Assembly: GCA_001689515.1 (NCBI GenBank) | Contig: LUJR01000015.1 | Span: 1 to 31,170, forward strand | DNA length: 31,170 nt | Direction: 5' to 3' | From: Bacteroidales bacterium M7 | GTDB taxonomy: Bacteria; Bacteroidota; Bacteroidia; Bacteroidales; Muribaculaceae | In this document: one piece after another, positions 6,456-13,387 of the stretch | How the letters are laid out: each line of letters opens with the position of its first letter | Numbering within the stretch: the stretch's first letter is position 1 | Notes under the pieces: model-generated | The model's database searches: none | Seen by the model: only the letters and a program-made list of their open reading frames with translations | What the model was told of the DNA's origin: nothing | Made by a program: the position numbers and the translations under genes

Positions 6456-8018
6456 TCACCTGCAGATGCCGCGGATTACGTCGTCGAAGGCTGAGAGGGC
6501 TGCCTTGGCACCCTCGCCCATGGCTATGACGATCTGCTTGTAGGGGACATTGCTGACATCTCCGGCGGCATATACGCCCTTGACAGCCGTGCGGCATGCG
6601 GAGTCGACCACTATCTCGCCAATGCGGGTGGTGTCGAGCTGGTCACGGAACGGGGCGCTGTTGGCACTCAATCCGATCTGGATAAACACGCCGTCAAGGC
6701 TGATGGTGCGCTCCTCGCCGCTCTGGCGGTTGCGCACGGTGATGCCTGTGACTTTTTTGCCGTCACCGTCGATGCTGACAGTCTCGGTGGATGTATAGAT
6801 ATCGATATTTGGAGCGGCGCGGAGCTTATCCTGAAGCACACCGTCGGCTTTGAGAGAGTCAAGGAACTCTATGACAGTCACATGGCTGCATATGGCTGAG
6901 AGATCCAACGCCGCCTCGATGCCCGAATTGCCGCCACCGATGACGGCGACAGGCTTGCCAGCATAGAAAGGTCCGTCACAGTGGGGGCAGAACGCCACAC
7001 CGCGCCCGGTGTAGTCCTTTTCACCAGGCACATTAAGGTGCCGCCATCCCGCTCCGGTGGCTATAATCACCTGCGGAGCGCGGAACTGTTCGCCACCTTT
7101 GACATTGATTTCCTTGACATCCTCTATCAGATTGACCTGCTCTATCTCGCGGTCTTCGAAGAGTTCCACAGGATAGTATCCGATATGGTTGCGCAGGTCG
7201 TCGGCGAGCTTAGCCCCGGTGGTCTGCGGCACAGAGATAAGATTCTCGATGCCCACGGTTTCCTTGACCTGTCCGCCTATGCGCTTGGCTATGACAGCGG
7301 TGCGACGTCCCTTGCGTGCGCTGTAGATGGCGGCAGCCGCTCCGGCAGGTCCGCCACCGAGCACTATCACATCGTAGTCGTGCACGGGAGCTTCGCCAGG
7401 GTCAGTCTCTGCCATGCCGAATTTCTCTTCCAGCATGCCTACGAGTTCGCCAAGCGTACTGCGACCCACATGGAGCATCTCGCCATTGGCATATACTGTA
7501 GGCACAGCCTGGATGTTGAGTTCCTTGACCCTGTCGGGATAGTAGCCGCCATCAATCATCGCATTGGTGATGTCGGGGTTATAGAGAGCCACTATGTTGA
7601 GAGCCTGCACGATATCAGGGCAATTGGTACATGTCAGGCTGACATACGAGTCAAGCCTGACTGGACCTTTGATTGCAGCGATGCGCCGCGCGAGGCTGTC
7701 ATCGGGCAGATTCTTCCCCTTGCCGTCAGCATTGAGCACGGCGAGGAGCATGGAGGTAAACTCATGCCCGTTAGGGATGCCCATGAAGATTATGCGGGTT
7801 TCTATCCCGTCACGGAGAAGCTCGGTACGCAGCGGCGTCCCGGGGGCTTCTACGGTCTCCACATCAATCTTGTCGGATGTAGAAGCCACATCGCCGAAAA
7901 ATTCCTTGACTTCCGCCAGATGCGTATCGCCGGCATCTGACGCGATACGGAAGGTATATTTATGAGCAAGCGCGGCAAATATACCGCGCACCTGCCCTAA
8001 AGTGTTCTGATCTAACAT
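6456..8018 (-). CDS. ahpF: alkyl hydroperoxide reductase subunit F
   Basis: This 520-residue flavoprotein transfers electrons from NAD(P)H to AhpC. The N-terminal tandem thioredoxin-like domain (1-200) carries the CxxC redox centre C130-C133. A thioredoxin-reductase-like module follows with the FAD motif VIVLGGGPAGAAAA near 217, the second redox pair C344-C347 in AFCPHCDGP, and the NAD(P)H Rossmann motif VIGGGNSGIEAA near 357. Length and domain order are typical. It follows ahpC after a 34-base gap in the same direction, so the two are probably one peroxide-defence operon. Confidence 0.97.
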   Translation of the reverse strand: MLDQNTLGQVRGIFAALAHKYTFRIASDAGDTHLAEVKEFFGDVASTSDKIDVETVEAPGTPLRTELLRDGIETRIIFMGIPNGHEFTSMLLAVLNADGKGKNLPDDSLARRIAAIKGPVRLDSYVSLTCTNCPDIVQALNIVALYNPDITNAMIDGGYYPDRVKELNIQAVPTVYANGEMLHVGRSTLGELVGMLEEKFGMAETDPGEAPVHDYDVIVLGGGPAGAAAAIYSARKGRRTAVIAKRIGGQVKETVGIENLISVPQTTGAKLADDLRNHIGYYPVELFEDREIEQVNLIEDVKEINVKGGEQFRAPQVIIATGAGWRHLNVPGEKDYTGRGVAFCPHCDGPFYAGKPVAVIGGGNSGIEAALDLSAICSHVTVIEFLDSLKADGVLQDKLRAAPNIDIYTSTETVSIDGDGKKVTGITVRNRQSGEERTISLDGVFIQIGLSANSAPFRDQLDTTRIGEIVVDSACRTAVKGVYAAGDVSNVPYKQIVIAMGEGAKAALSAFDDVIRGICR

Positions 8019-8052
8019 AGTGTGTCAGGTCATGTGTTAGAGGTTATACAAA

Positions 8053-8619
8053 TCAGATTTTGCCCACAAGGTCGATGTTGGGCTTGAGGGTTTCAGCTCC
8101 CTCTTTCCATTTGGCAGGGCATACCATGTCGGGGTGTGCTGCCACGAACAGGGCAGCCTCGACCTTGCGGAGGAGTTCGTCGGCGTTACGTCCTATGCTG
8201 TTGTCCTGCACCTCGGCGATTTTCACCTTGCCTTCGGGGTCCACGACAAATGTGCCGCGGTAAGCCATGCCGTCCTCCTCGATCATCACGCCGAAAGCGC
8301 GGGCAAGCAGACCGGTAGGGTCGGCAAGCATCGGGTAGTTGATTTTCTTGATGCTGTCGGAAGCATCGTGCCATGCCTTGTGGACGAAGTGTGTGTCGCA
8401 GCTGACAGAGTAGACCTCCACGCCACGTTTCTTAAACTCGTCATACTTCTCGGCGAGATCCACGAGTTCGGTCGGACATACGAAGGTGAAGTCAGCGGGA
8501 TAGAAGAAGAATACAGCCCAGTGCCCCTTGATGTCCTCGTTGGTGACATCTATAAAATTGCCGTTGTGGTAAGCCTTTACTTTGAATTCGGGAAGCTGGG
8601 AATTGATGATAGATTCCAT
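8053..8619 (-). CDS. ahpC: alkyl hydroperoxide reductase subunit C (peroxiredoxin)
   Basis: This 188-residue typical 2-Cys peroxiredoxin reduces hydrogen peroxide and organic peroxides. The peroxidatic cysteine is C48 in FYPADFTFVCPTE and the resolving cysteine is C167 in HPDMVCPAKW. The frame is open 11 codons further upstream, but family members start at the MESIINSQLPEFKV position and are about 188 residues, so 8619 is chosen. ahpF lies immediately downstream. The 129-base gap upstream shows no clear TAnnTTTG box; a peroxide-responsive regulator site could not be identified by eye. Confidence 0.96.
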   Translation of the reverse strand: MESIINSQLPEFKVKAYHNGNFIDVTNEDIKGHWAVFFFYPADFTFVCPTELVDLAEKYDEFKKRGVEVYSVSCDTHFVHKAWHDASDSIKKINYPMLADPTGLLARAFGVMIEEDGMAYRGTFVVDPEGKVKIAEVQDNSIGRNADELLRKVEAALFVAAHPDMVCPAKWKEGAETLKPNIDLVGKI

Positions 8620-8748
8620 AGTGTCTATAGGTTTTAGTTGGTTAACATTCATATCGGCAGCAGACTGAAAGAGCCTCAGCCCACTGTCAATTAAACGCCG
8701 GTATGCGCCCTAAAGTTCAGTCACCGATCACATGGGCTGTACGACTAT

Positions 8749-9189
8749 TCATGGTTTGAATCTTATTTTAGGATTTGCCTTTTTTAGAAGTTCGCCAAAA
8801 CGCTTTATTTCATCGTCGGTCATATAGCGAGCATTCTTTGAATCACGAATCCATCGTCCTTTGGCATCTTTCCTCCAACTTTGCACATGTACAACACCAT
8901 ATTGAAAACGAGAGCCATCTCTATTGGCATGTGGATGGTCCCAATCAAAGTCAACGACAGGATCGCGTGAATTATAGACACGCGCCTGAACAATCGCACC
9001 CTCTTGATTCATTTTAAGGTACACCTCACCCGTGTTAGAGTGTATGGGCAGTCCGTCATAAGCCGTACCATCTATTTTCTCAACAATTCTTCCCACAACT
9101 CCATTGGATGCAACAATAGAGTCTCTTTTCTGCCTATATAGGAATGAAGAGAAACCGCCCGTTCCTAAATATTGTCTTTGACTTCCCAT
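8749..9189 (-). CDS. hypothetical protein, last gene of the DUF4417 cassette
   Basis: This 146-residue basic protein is not recognised. It has no signal peptide or membrane segment. A Gly/Ser-rich start (GTGGFSS) leads to a central D-W-D-H-P-H segment (FDWDHPHANRDGSRF), then GVVHVQSW and a Lys/Arg-rich C terminus. The acidic/His cluster is reminiscent of small nuclease-like or phage/toxin-associated C-terminal domains, but no catalytic assignment can be made. It begins 5 bases after the preceding gene and shares its low GC content, so it is co-transcribed with the DUF4417 gene. Confidence 0.7.
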   Translation of the reverse strand: MGSQRQYLGTGGFSSFLYRQKRDSIVASNGVVGRIVEKIDGTAYDGLPIHSNTGEVYLKMNQEGAIVQARVYNSRDPVVDFDWDHPHANRDGSRFQYGVVHVQSWRKDAKGRWIRDSKNARYMTDDEIKRFGELLKKANPKIRFKP

Positions 9190-9194
9190 AGAGA

Positions 9195-9593
9195 TTACAT
9201 GTAGTCGTTATTTGCATCATAACTGATGCCTGAATAATCTTGCTCCTTAAGCCATTCGCCAACTGTGACATGGCGATGTATGAACTGATCCAAATCTTGA
9301 GTCAAGAAAAAGAAAAGTCCAGAAAATTCTTCGCATGCTCCAACCATATATCCGTCCAGGATTTTTCCGACCTGAAAATCATCAGTCCCGACTCTCAAGA
9401 TGTAGATTCCATCTTTATTGTTATTGTCATGCATGATGATGTCGTTACTGGCTGCTGTTTCATGCAGTATCTTATACCTCATCTTCTCAAAGAAGATTTT
9501 CTCATTGTGGGTTTCAGCATTAGCTATGGCATGTTCAAATTCCTCTGGGGTATCACTTATGAACTCCCATAGATTTTGTTCTACATTTCTCAT
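9195..9593 (-). CDS. hypothetical acidic protein, middle gene of the DUF4417 cassette
   Basis: This 132-residue protein is markedly acidic (many Asp/Glu in EFISDTPEEFEHAIANAET and the C-terminal half) and has no signal or membrane segment. The ATG at 9593-9591 overlaps the DUF4417 stop codon as ATGA and is preferred over the ATG two codons upstream. The acidic character and pairing with a basic neighbour would suit an immunity- or antitoxin-like partner, but this is only analogy; no family is recognised. Confidence 0.7.
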   Translation of the reverse strand: MRNVEQNLWEFISDTPEEFEHAIANAETHNEKIFFEKMRYKILHETAASNDIIMHDNNNKDGIYILRVGTDDFQVGKILDGYMVGACEEFSGLFFFLTQDLDQFIHRHVTVGEWLKEQDYSGISYDANNDYM

Positions 9594-10288
9594 AAGCATC
9601 TGAGTTTAGGGATATAGCTTGGATATGTCCTCACCTCCACGGGAACATCAAAGTTCAACGGGGCTCCGAATACTATCAATCCGATGGGTTGCTTTTCTTC
9701 TATGAATTTCTCAAGAGCATACCTGTACAGGCGTTGCTCACTCCTGTTACCAACACGCTGGTGACCAAGAGCCGTCCAACTGTTTGATGCCAATCCATCA
9801 AACGCATATCCTAATGAATCTGCATTGCCCCACGATACTGATTGTATCGTAGGGACTCCGTTGTCTTGCCAAAACCTGGTCAGAGTCCTGTTACGACGAA
9901 GTTGTTCAATATTCTCACACACGAGTCCATCACAAAATACTGTGAAATCAGGAACTGCCGCAACCTTATATCTACGTACTTTCATCAAACCCTTGTAAGG
10001 CTGATTCCATGTTGATAAAATCCTATAATCGTCAAGATGACAATACACGCCCTTTTGATTTGAATGCTCAGGCACCTTAGCATTGTATGGCACAAACGCA
10101 TCAGGAATATCCCCCTTGTAGGCATCAACTTTAGGCATCTGGAATAGACCTTCTACCTCTAAATTCGCATTCAAAAGATGCTTGTTAAGAATCATCTTTT
10201 TCCGATGATGGAGCACAGAACCCTTAGTCATTGGATTGGCTTCCGTTTCCTCAAAAATAAATCTTGGAGCTTTGCTATATCTCTCCAT
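9590..10288 (-). CDS. DUF4417 domain protein
   Basis: This 232-residue protein of unknown function is found mostly in phages and mobile regions. The family core is visible: YCHLDDYRILSTWNQP, then AAVPDFTVFCDG, then LTRFWQDNGVPTIQSVSWGN, YAFDGL, and a C-terminal LIVFGAP strand. It heads a three-gene low-GC cassette (roughly 42-45% GC in sampled stretches against about 60% or more in aroC) set between ahpC and the ybaK-like gene, both ordinary housekeeping genes. A promoter-like site lies at 10505-10536, leaving a leader of about 210 nt. Confidence 0.8.
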   Translation of the reverse strand: MERYSKAPRFIFEETEANPMTKGSVLHHRKKMILNKHLLNANLEVEGLFQMPKVDAYKGDIPDAFVPYNAKVPEHSNQKGVYCHLDDYRILSTWNQPYKGLMKVRRYKVAAVPDFTVFCDGLVCENIEQLRRNRTLTRFWQDNGVPTIQSVSWGNADSLGYAFDGLASNSWTALGHQRVGNRSEQRLYRYALEKFIEEKQPIGLIVFGAPLNFDVPVEVRTYPSYIPKLRCL

Positions 10289-10317
10289 TGTAAATTAGGA
10301 AGTTAAACTTAGTTCAT

Positions 10318-10392
10318 TTAATCGCAACCTTCAACTTGGGGAAATGGATAGCACGTACCGCTGCTATAAGCGCATTCTGAAGTATAGGACAT
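10318..10392 (-). CDS. possible 24-residue Cys-rich small ORF in the DUF4417 leader
   Basis: An ATG-started ORF of 24 codons lies between the candidate promoter and the DUF4417 gene, beginning MSYTSECAYSSG and ending EGCD, with three Cys. Its frame is open about 18 codons further upstream without an ATG. The gap 10289-10633 otherwise holds two divergent promoter-like sites and a 7-bp hairpin (GTTGCTC 10413-10419 with GAGCAAC 10433-10439). No homologue is recognised and it could be chance. Confidence 0.25.
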   Translation of the reverse strand: MSYTSECAYSSGTCYPFPQVEGCD

Positions 10393-10504
10393 TTCAAATT
10401 CAATCTCCCAAGGTTGCTCAAGGGTTGCTTCCGAGCAACGTTGCCGTTAGATACCACTGAAAACTTGAGTATTCACTCAGAGCTCGATTTCAGTAGTCAC
10501 ACTG

Positions 10505-10536
10505 CAAAGTTAATATCTCAAAAAGCCGTTGTCAAG
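10505..10536 (-). promoter_or_regulatory. candidate promoter of the DUF4417 cassette
   Basis: On the minus strand TAACTTTG (10512-10505) is a full match to TAnnTTTG and CTTG (10536-10533) lies 20 bases upstream as the -33 element. Transcription would start near 10498, 210 nt before the DUF4417 ATG. It is divergent from the ybaK-like promoter about 100 bases away. Confidence 0.5.
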
Positions 10537-10620
10537 GGGATGGGGGAATTTTTTGCGAGGCAATGTGAGATTATCGGGGAAACTTGGGGGTGGCAGGGTG
10601 CAAAATCCGCGAGATGTGCG

Positions 10621-10628
10621 TATCTTTG
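10621..10628 (+). promoter_or_regulatory. -7 box immediately before the ybaK-like gene
   Basis: TATCTTTG matches TAnnTTTG exactly and ends six bases before the ATG at 10634, so the transcript would have almost no 5' leader. A good -33 TTTG is not obvious at the expected position near 10597. Confidence 0.5.
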
Positions 10629-10633
10629 TGGGT

Positions 10634-11113
10634 ATGAAAATAGAGAAGACCAATGCGGCACGGCTGCTTGACAAGGCGGGGATAGCCTACGAGCTGATTC
10701 CGTATGCCGTGGATCCTGACAATCTGGCGGCTGACCATGTGGCAGCAGAGTTGGGCGAGGACATCAACAAGGTGTTCAAGACCTTAGTGCTCGAAGGCGA
10801 TAAAGCAGGGCATTTCGTCTGCGTTATCCCGGGCAATGCGGAAGTCGACCTCAAAAAGGCAGCCAAAGCAGCCGGAGCCAAGAAGGCAGACCTCATACCC
10901 ATGAAAGAGCTGCTGCCTCTGACAGGCTACATGCGCGGAGGGTGCACAGCCATAGGGATGAAGAAGCCCTTTCCGGTATTTATCCACACCACAGCCACCG
11001 ACTACGACACCATATATGTATCGGCTGGCAAACGCGGGTTGCAGCTCCACCTCTCCCCTGCCGACCTTATCAACTATACCGGTGCGACTGTCACTGACCT
11101 AACTAAATCCTGA
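10634..11113 (+). CDS. ybaK: YbaK/EbsC-type aminoacyl-tRNA deacylase (Cys-tRNA(Pro)-like)
   Basis: This 159-residue trans-editing domain protein is of the INS/YbaK superfamily and probably hydrolyses mischarged Cys-tRNA(Pro). Family features are the start KTNAARLLDKAGIAYELIPY, the conserved VFKTLVLEGD near residue 45, the VIPGNAEVDLKKAAKAAGAKKADLIP segment and GYMRGGCTAIGMKKPFPVFIH. The frame extends 35 codons upstream, but those residues are not family-like and the -7 box lies in them, so 10634 is the start. It is followed after 6 bases by aroC. Confidence 0.9.
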   Translation: MKIEKTNAARLLDKAGIAYELIPYAVDPDNLAADHVAAELGEDINKVFKTLVLEGDKAGHFVCVIPGNAEVDLKKAAKAAGAKKADLIPMKELLPLTGYMRGGCTAIGMKKPFPVFIHTTATDYDTIYVSAGKRGLQLHLSPADLINYTGATVTDLTKS

Positions 11114-11119
11114 CCAACG

Positions 11120-12199
11120 ATGAACTCATTCGGACAGATATTCAGACTCACATCATTCGGCGAATCCCACGGCGCAGCCATAGGGGGCGTCATCGACGGC
11201 ATGCCCGCAGGCATCTCCATAGACCTCGAGGAGGTGCAGCGACAGCTCAACCGCCGCCGTCCGGGACAGTCACGCATCGTCACCGCCCGCGACGAAAAGG
11301 ACCGTGTAGAGGTGCTATCAGGACTCATGGACGGCGTGACCACCGGCACTCCGATAGGATTCATAGTGCGCAATGCCGACCAGCACAGCAGCGACTACGA
11401 AAATATGCGCCATCTCTACCGTCCGAGCCATGCCGACTACACCTACCAAACGAAATACGGCATACGCGACCATCGCGGCGGAGGCAGAAGCAGCGCCCGC
11501 GAGACCATAGCGCGTGTGGTGGCAGGAGCTTTCGCCATGCAGGCTCTCTCACATGCCGGCATCAACGTGACGGCATACACCAGCGCGGTGGGACCACTGC
11601 AGTTAGATGCCTCCTACCGCGACCTTGACATGGCAGAAATAGAGAGCAATCCTGTGCGCTGTCCTGACCCCGACATGGCATCGCGCATGGAGGAGCTGAT
11701 AATGGACGTCAGAAAAGATGGCGACACAATCGGCGGTGTGGTTACCTGCATAATAGCCGGAGCACCTGCCGGACTGGGGCAACCAGTATTCGACAAGTTA
11801 AATGTCACCCTCGGAGCGGCAATGCTCAGCATCAACGCAGTCAAGGGCGTAGAGTTCGGCATGGGTTTTGAGGGAAGCACCCATCGCGGCAGCGAGGTGC
11901 TTGACAACTGGCAATACAACCATACCGCACGCCGAGCATACACCCTCACAAACCATTCGGGCGGCATACAGGGAGGTCTGAGCAACGGCATGGACATCAC
12001 CATGCGCGTGGCTTTCAAGCCCGTAGCCACACTGCTCCGCGAAGTCGAGACCATCGACGACGAGGGGCGCGAAGCTGTGCTCAAAGCGCGCGGACGTCAC
12101 GACCCTTGCGTTGTGCCTCGAGCCGTGCCTGTGGTGGAAGCCATGGCTGCAATGGCTATGCTTGACGCATACCTGCTCAACAAAGCCACGCGCCTCTGA
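11120..12199 (+). CDS. aroC: chorismate synthase
   Basis: This 359-residue reduced-FMN-dependent lyase converts EPSP to chorismate, the substrate of the mutase domain in the Phe/Tyr operon at the start of the window. It starts MNSFGQIFRLTSFGESHGAA, including the conserved GESHG flavin/substrate motif. RRRPGQSR and the basic DHRGGGRSSARET loop follow. Length is normal. It lies 6 bases after the ybaK-like gene and 9 before the radical SAM gene, so it is transcribed separately from the attenuated operon. Confidence 0.97.
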   Translation: MNSFGQIFRLTSFGESHGAAIGGVIDGMPAGISIDLEEVQRQLNRRRPGQSRIVTARDEKDRVEVLSGLMDGVTTGTPIGFIVRNADQHSSDYENMRHLYRPSHADYTYQTKYGIRDHRGGGRSSARETIARVVAGAFAMQALSHAGINVTAYTSAVGPLQLDASYRDLDMAEIESNPVRCPDPDMASRMEELIMDVRKDGDTIGGVVTCIIAGAPAGLGQPVFDKLNVTLGAAMLSINAVKGVEFGMGFEGSTHRGSEVLDNWQYNHTARRAYTLTNHSGGIQGGLSNGMDITMRVAFKPVATLLREVETIDDEGREAVLKARGRHDPCVVPRAVPVVEAMAAMAMLDAYLLNKATRL

Positions 12200-12208
12200 C
12201 CGGAAGCG

Positions 12209-13114
12209 ATGTCACAGCCAGCCAAACCATACCGTGACTACGCAGATCTGCTCCGCGAACTGTTTCCGTGGAAGATGCAAAAGCTGTCGGTCAACGCCGG
12301 TTTCTCGTGTCCAAACCGTGACGGGTCGATAGGACGCGGAGGCTGTACGTATTGCAACAACGCATCATTTTCCCCGGCATACTGCGATCCCTCCGACTCG
12401 GTAACTGTACAACTGGAAAAAGGAAAAGCATTTTTCGGCAAGAAATATGCTGACATGCGTTATCTTGCCTATTTCCAGACCTATACCAACACGCTTGCAG
12501 GAAACCAGCAGTTGCTTCAGCTCTACAACGAAGCTCTGTCGGTTGATAAAGTCGAGGGCATTGTCATCGGCACCCGTCCTGACTGCATACCCCCACAGCT
12601 GCTTGAAGAGCTGGCAGAGATCAACCGTCCACAGCGAGGACGCGTCATGATAGAACTGGGAGCGGAGTCAAGCCATGATGCCACATTGGAGCGCATCAAC
12701 CGCTGCCACACGTGGGCAGACACCGCTGGGGCAGCGACAGCCATACATGCCGCCGGCATCCCCGTGGACTTGCATCTGATAATGGGGCTGCCCGGTGAGA
12801 CCCGCGCCGACATGCTCGCCACGATAGATGCCGTCAATGCTCTCCCGGTCGACATGGTCAAGATCCACCAGCTCCAGATACTCAGGGGGACGCGCATGGC
12901 TCGCGAATATGCTACGCCCGGCACCGACATCGGTGTGTTCGAGCTTGAAGCTTATCTTGACCTCTGTTGTGACATCGTGCACCGTCTGCGTCCCGATATA
13001 GCTATCGATCGCTTTGTCAGCCAGTCGCCAGCCGACCTGCTCATAGCCCCGCGCTGGGGTCTGAAAAATTACCAGTTCACACATCTGCTACACCGCCGCC
13101 TCGGAAATGCGTAG
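12209..13114 (+). CDS. TIGR01212/YhcC-type radical SAM protein
   Basis: This 301-residue radical SAM enzyme has unknown substrate. The 4Fe-4S cysteines fit C34, C46 and C49 in FSCPNRDGSIGRGGCTYCN, the extended spacing characteristic of the YhcC family. ELGAESSHDATLERINR, HLIMGLPGET and VKIHQLQILRGTRMA are further family signatures. The C terminus ends LHRRLGNA; the TAG stop (13112-13114) is part of the GTAG of a REP-like element, so the last residues may have been altered by its arrival. It is the last gene of the ybaK-aroC set. Confidence 0.92.
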   Translation: MSQPAKPYRDYADLLRELFPWKMQKLSVNAGFSCPNRDGSIGRGGCTYCNNASFSPAYCDPSDSVTVQLEKGKAFFGKKYADMRYLAYFQTYTNTLAGNQQLLQLYNEALSVDKVEGIVIGTRPDCIPPQLLEELAEINRPQRGRVMIELGAESSHDATLERINRCHTWADTAGAATAIHAAGIPVDLHLIMGLPGETRADMLATIDAVNALPVDMVKIHQLQILRGTRMAREYATPGTDIGVFELEAYLDLCCDIVHRLRPDIAIDRFVSQSPADLLIAPRWGLKNYQFTHLLHRRLGNA

Positions 13115-13197
13115 ATACATGCCGTGGCATATCCGTTGCTGCCAGTTTTCGCAAACACAACGCCTGATGTGGCGGACATGCCACGGCATGTCCCTAC
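13111..13197. repeat. REP/BIME-like inverted pair, GACATGCC stem type
   Basis: Left arm 13111-13135 and right arm 13173-13197 are inverted copies with three differences. The right arm, read on the minus strand, is GTAG-G-GACATGCC-GT-GGCATGTC, a perfect hairpin; the left arm has decayed (GATA for GGGA, and one stem change). The left GTAG provides the stop codon of the upstream radical SAM gene. Confidence 0.75.
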
Positions 13198-13238
13198 GGA
13201 TAACGCATCGTTTGACGTAAAATCAATACGAATTCTTC

Positions 13239-13256
13239 GTCACGCCGCGTCCCTAC
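13239..13256 (-). repeat. single degenerate REP-like unit, GACGCGGC stem type
   Basis: Read on the minus strand from 13256 this is GTAGGGACGCGGCGTGAC: the GTAG, the first stem half and the GT loop are intact, and the second half is cut short. It lies 42 bases from the pair at 13111-13197, so both stem types occur in one gap ahead of gyrB. Confidence 0.6.
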
Positions 13257-13328
13257 GTCCATGTGATTTACTACGTCTGCAAACGGTTTGTATCGCTTGA
13301 AAAACTTCCTGTTTTCAATAATTTTTCG

Positions 13329-13336
13329 TAACTTTG
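13329..13336 (+). promoter_or_regulatory. -7 box of the gyrB promoter
   Basis: TAACTTTG matches TAnnTTTG. The start point would be near 13343, 45 nt before the gyrB ATG. A -33 element is weak (CTTC at 13305-13308). Confidence 0.5.
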
Positions 13337-13387
13337 TTAGGTCAAAAACGCCGGGTTTCCATTCCCGTTTTTAGAGTATAAAAAGAT

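Noticed and set aside
10414..10671. 85-codon plus-strand ORF ahead of the ybaK-like gene
   Set aside because: Overlaps both divergent promoter-like sites and the true gene start in another frame; composition is not coding-like.
3507..13256. Repeated GTAGGGAC palindromes considered as CRISPR repeats or as simple terminators
   Set aside because: There are no regularly spaced direct repeats with unique spacers, and no T runs follow the hairpins. Paired GTAG-hairpin structure fits REP/BIME elements.
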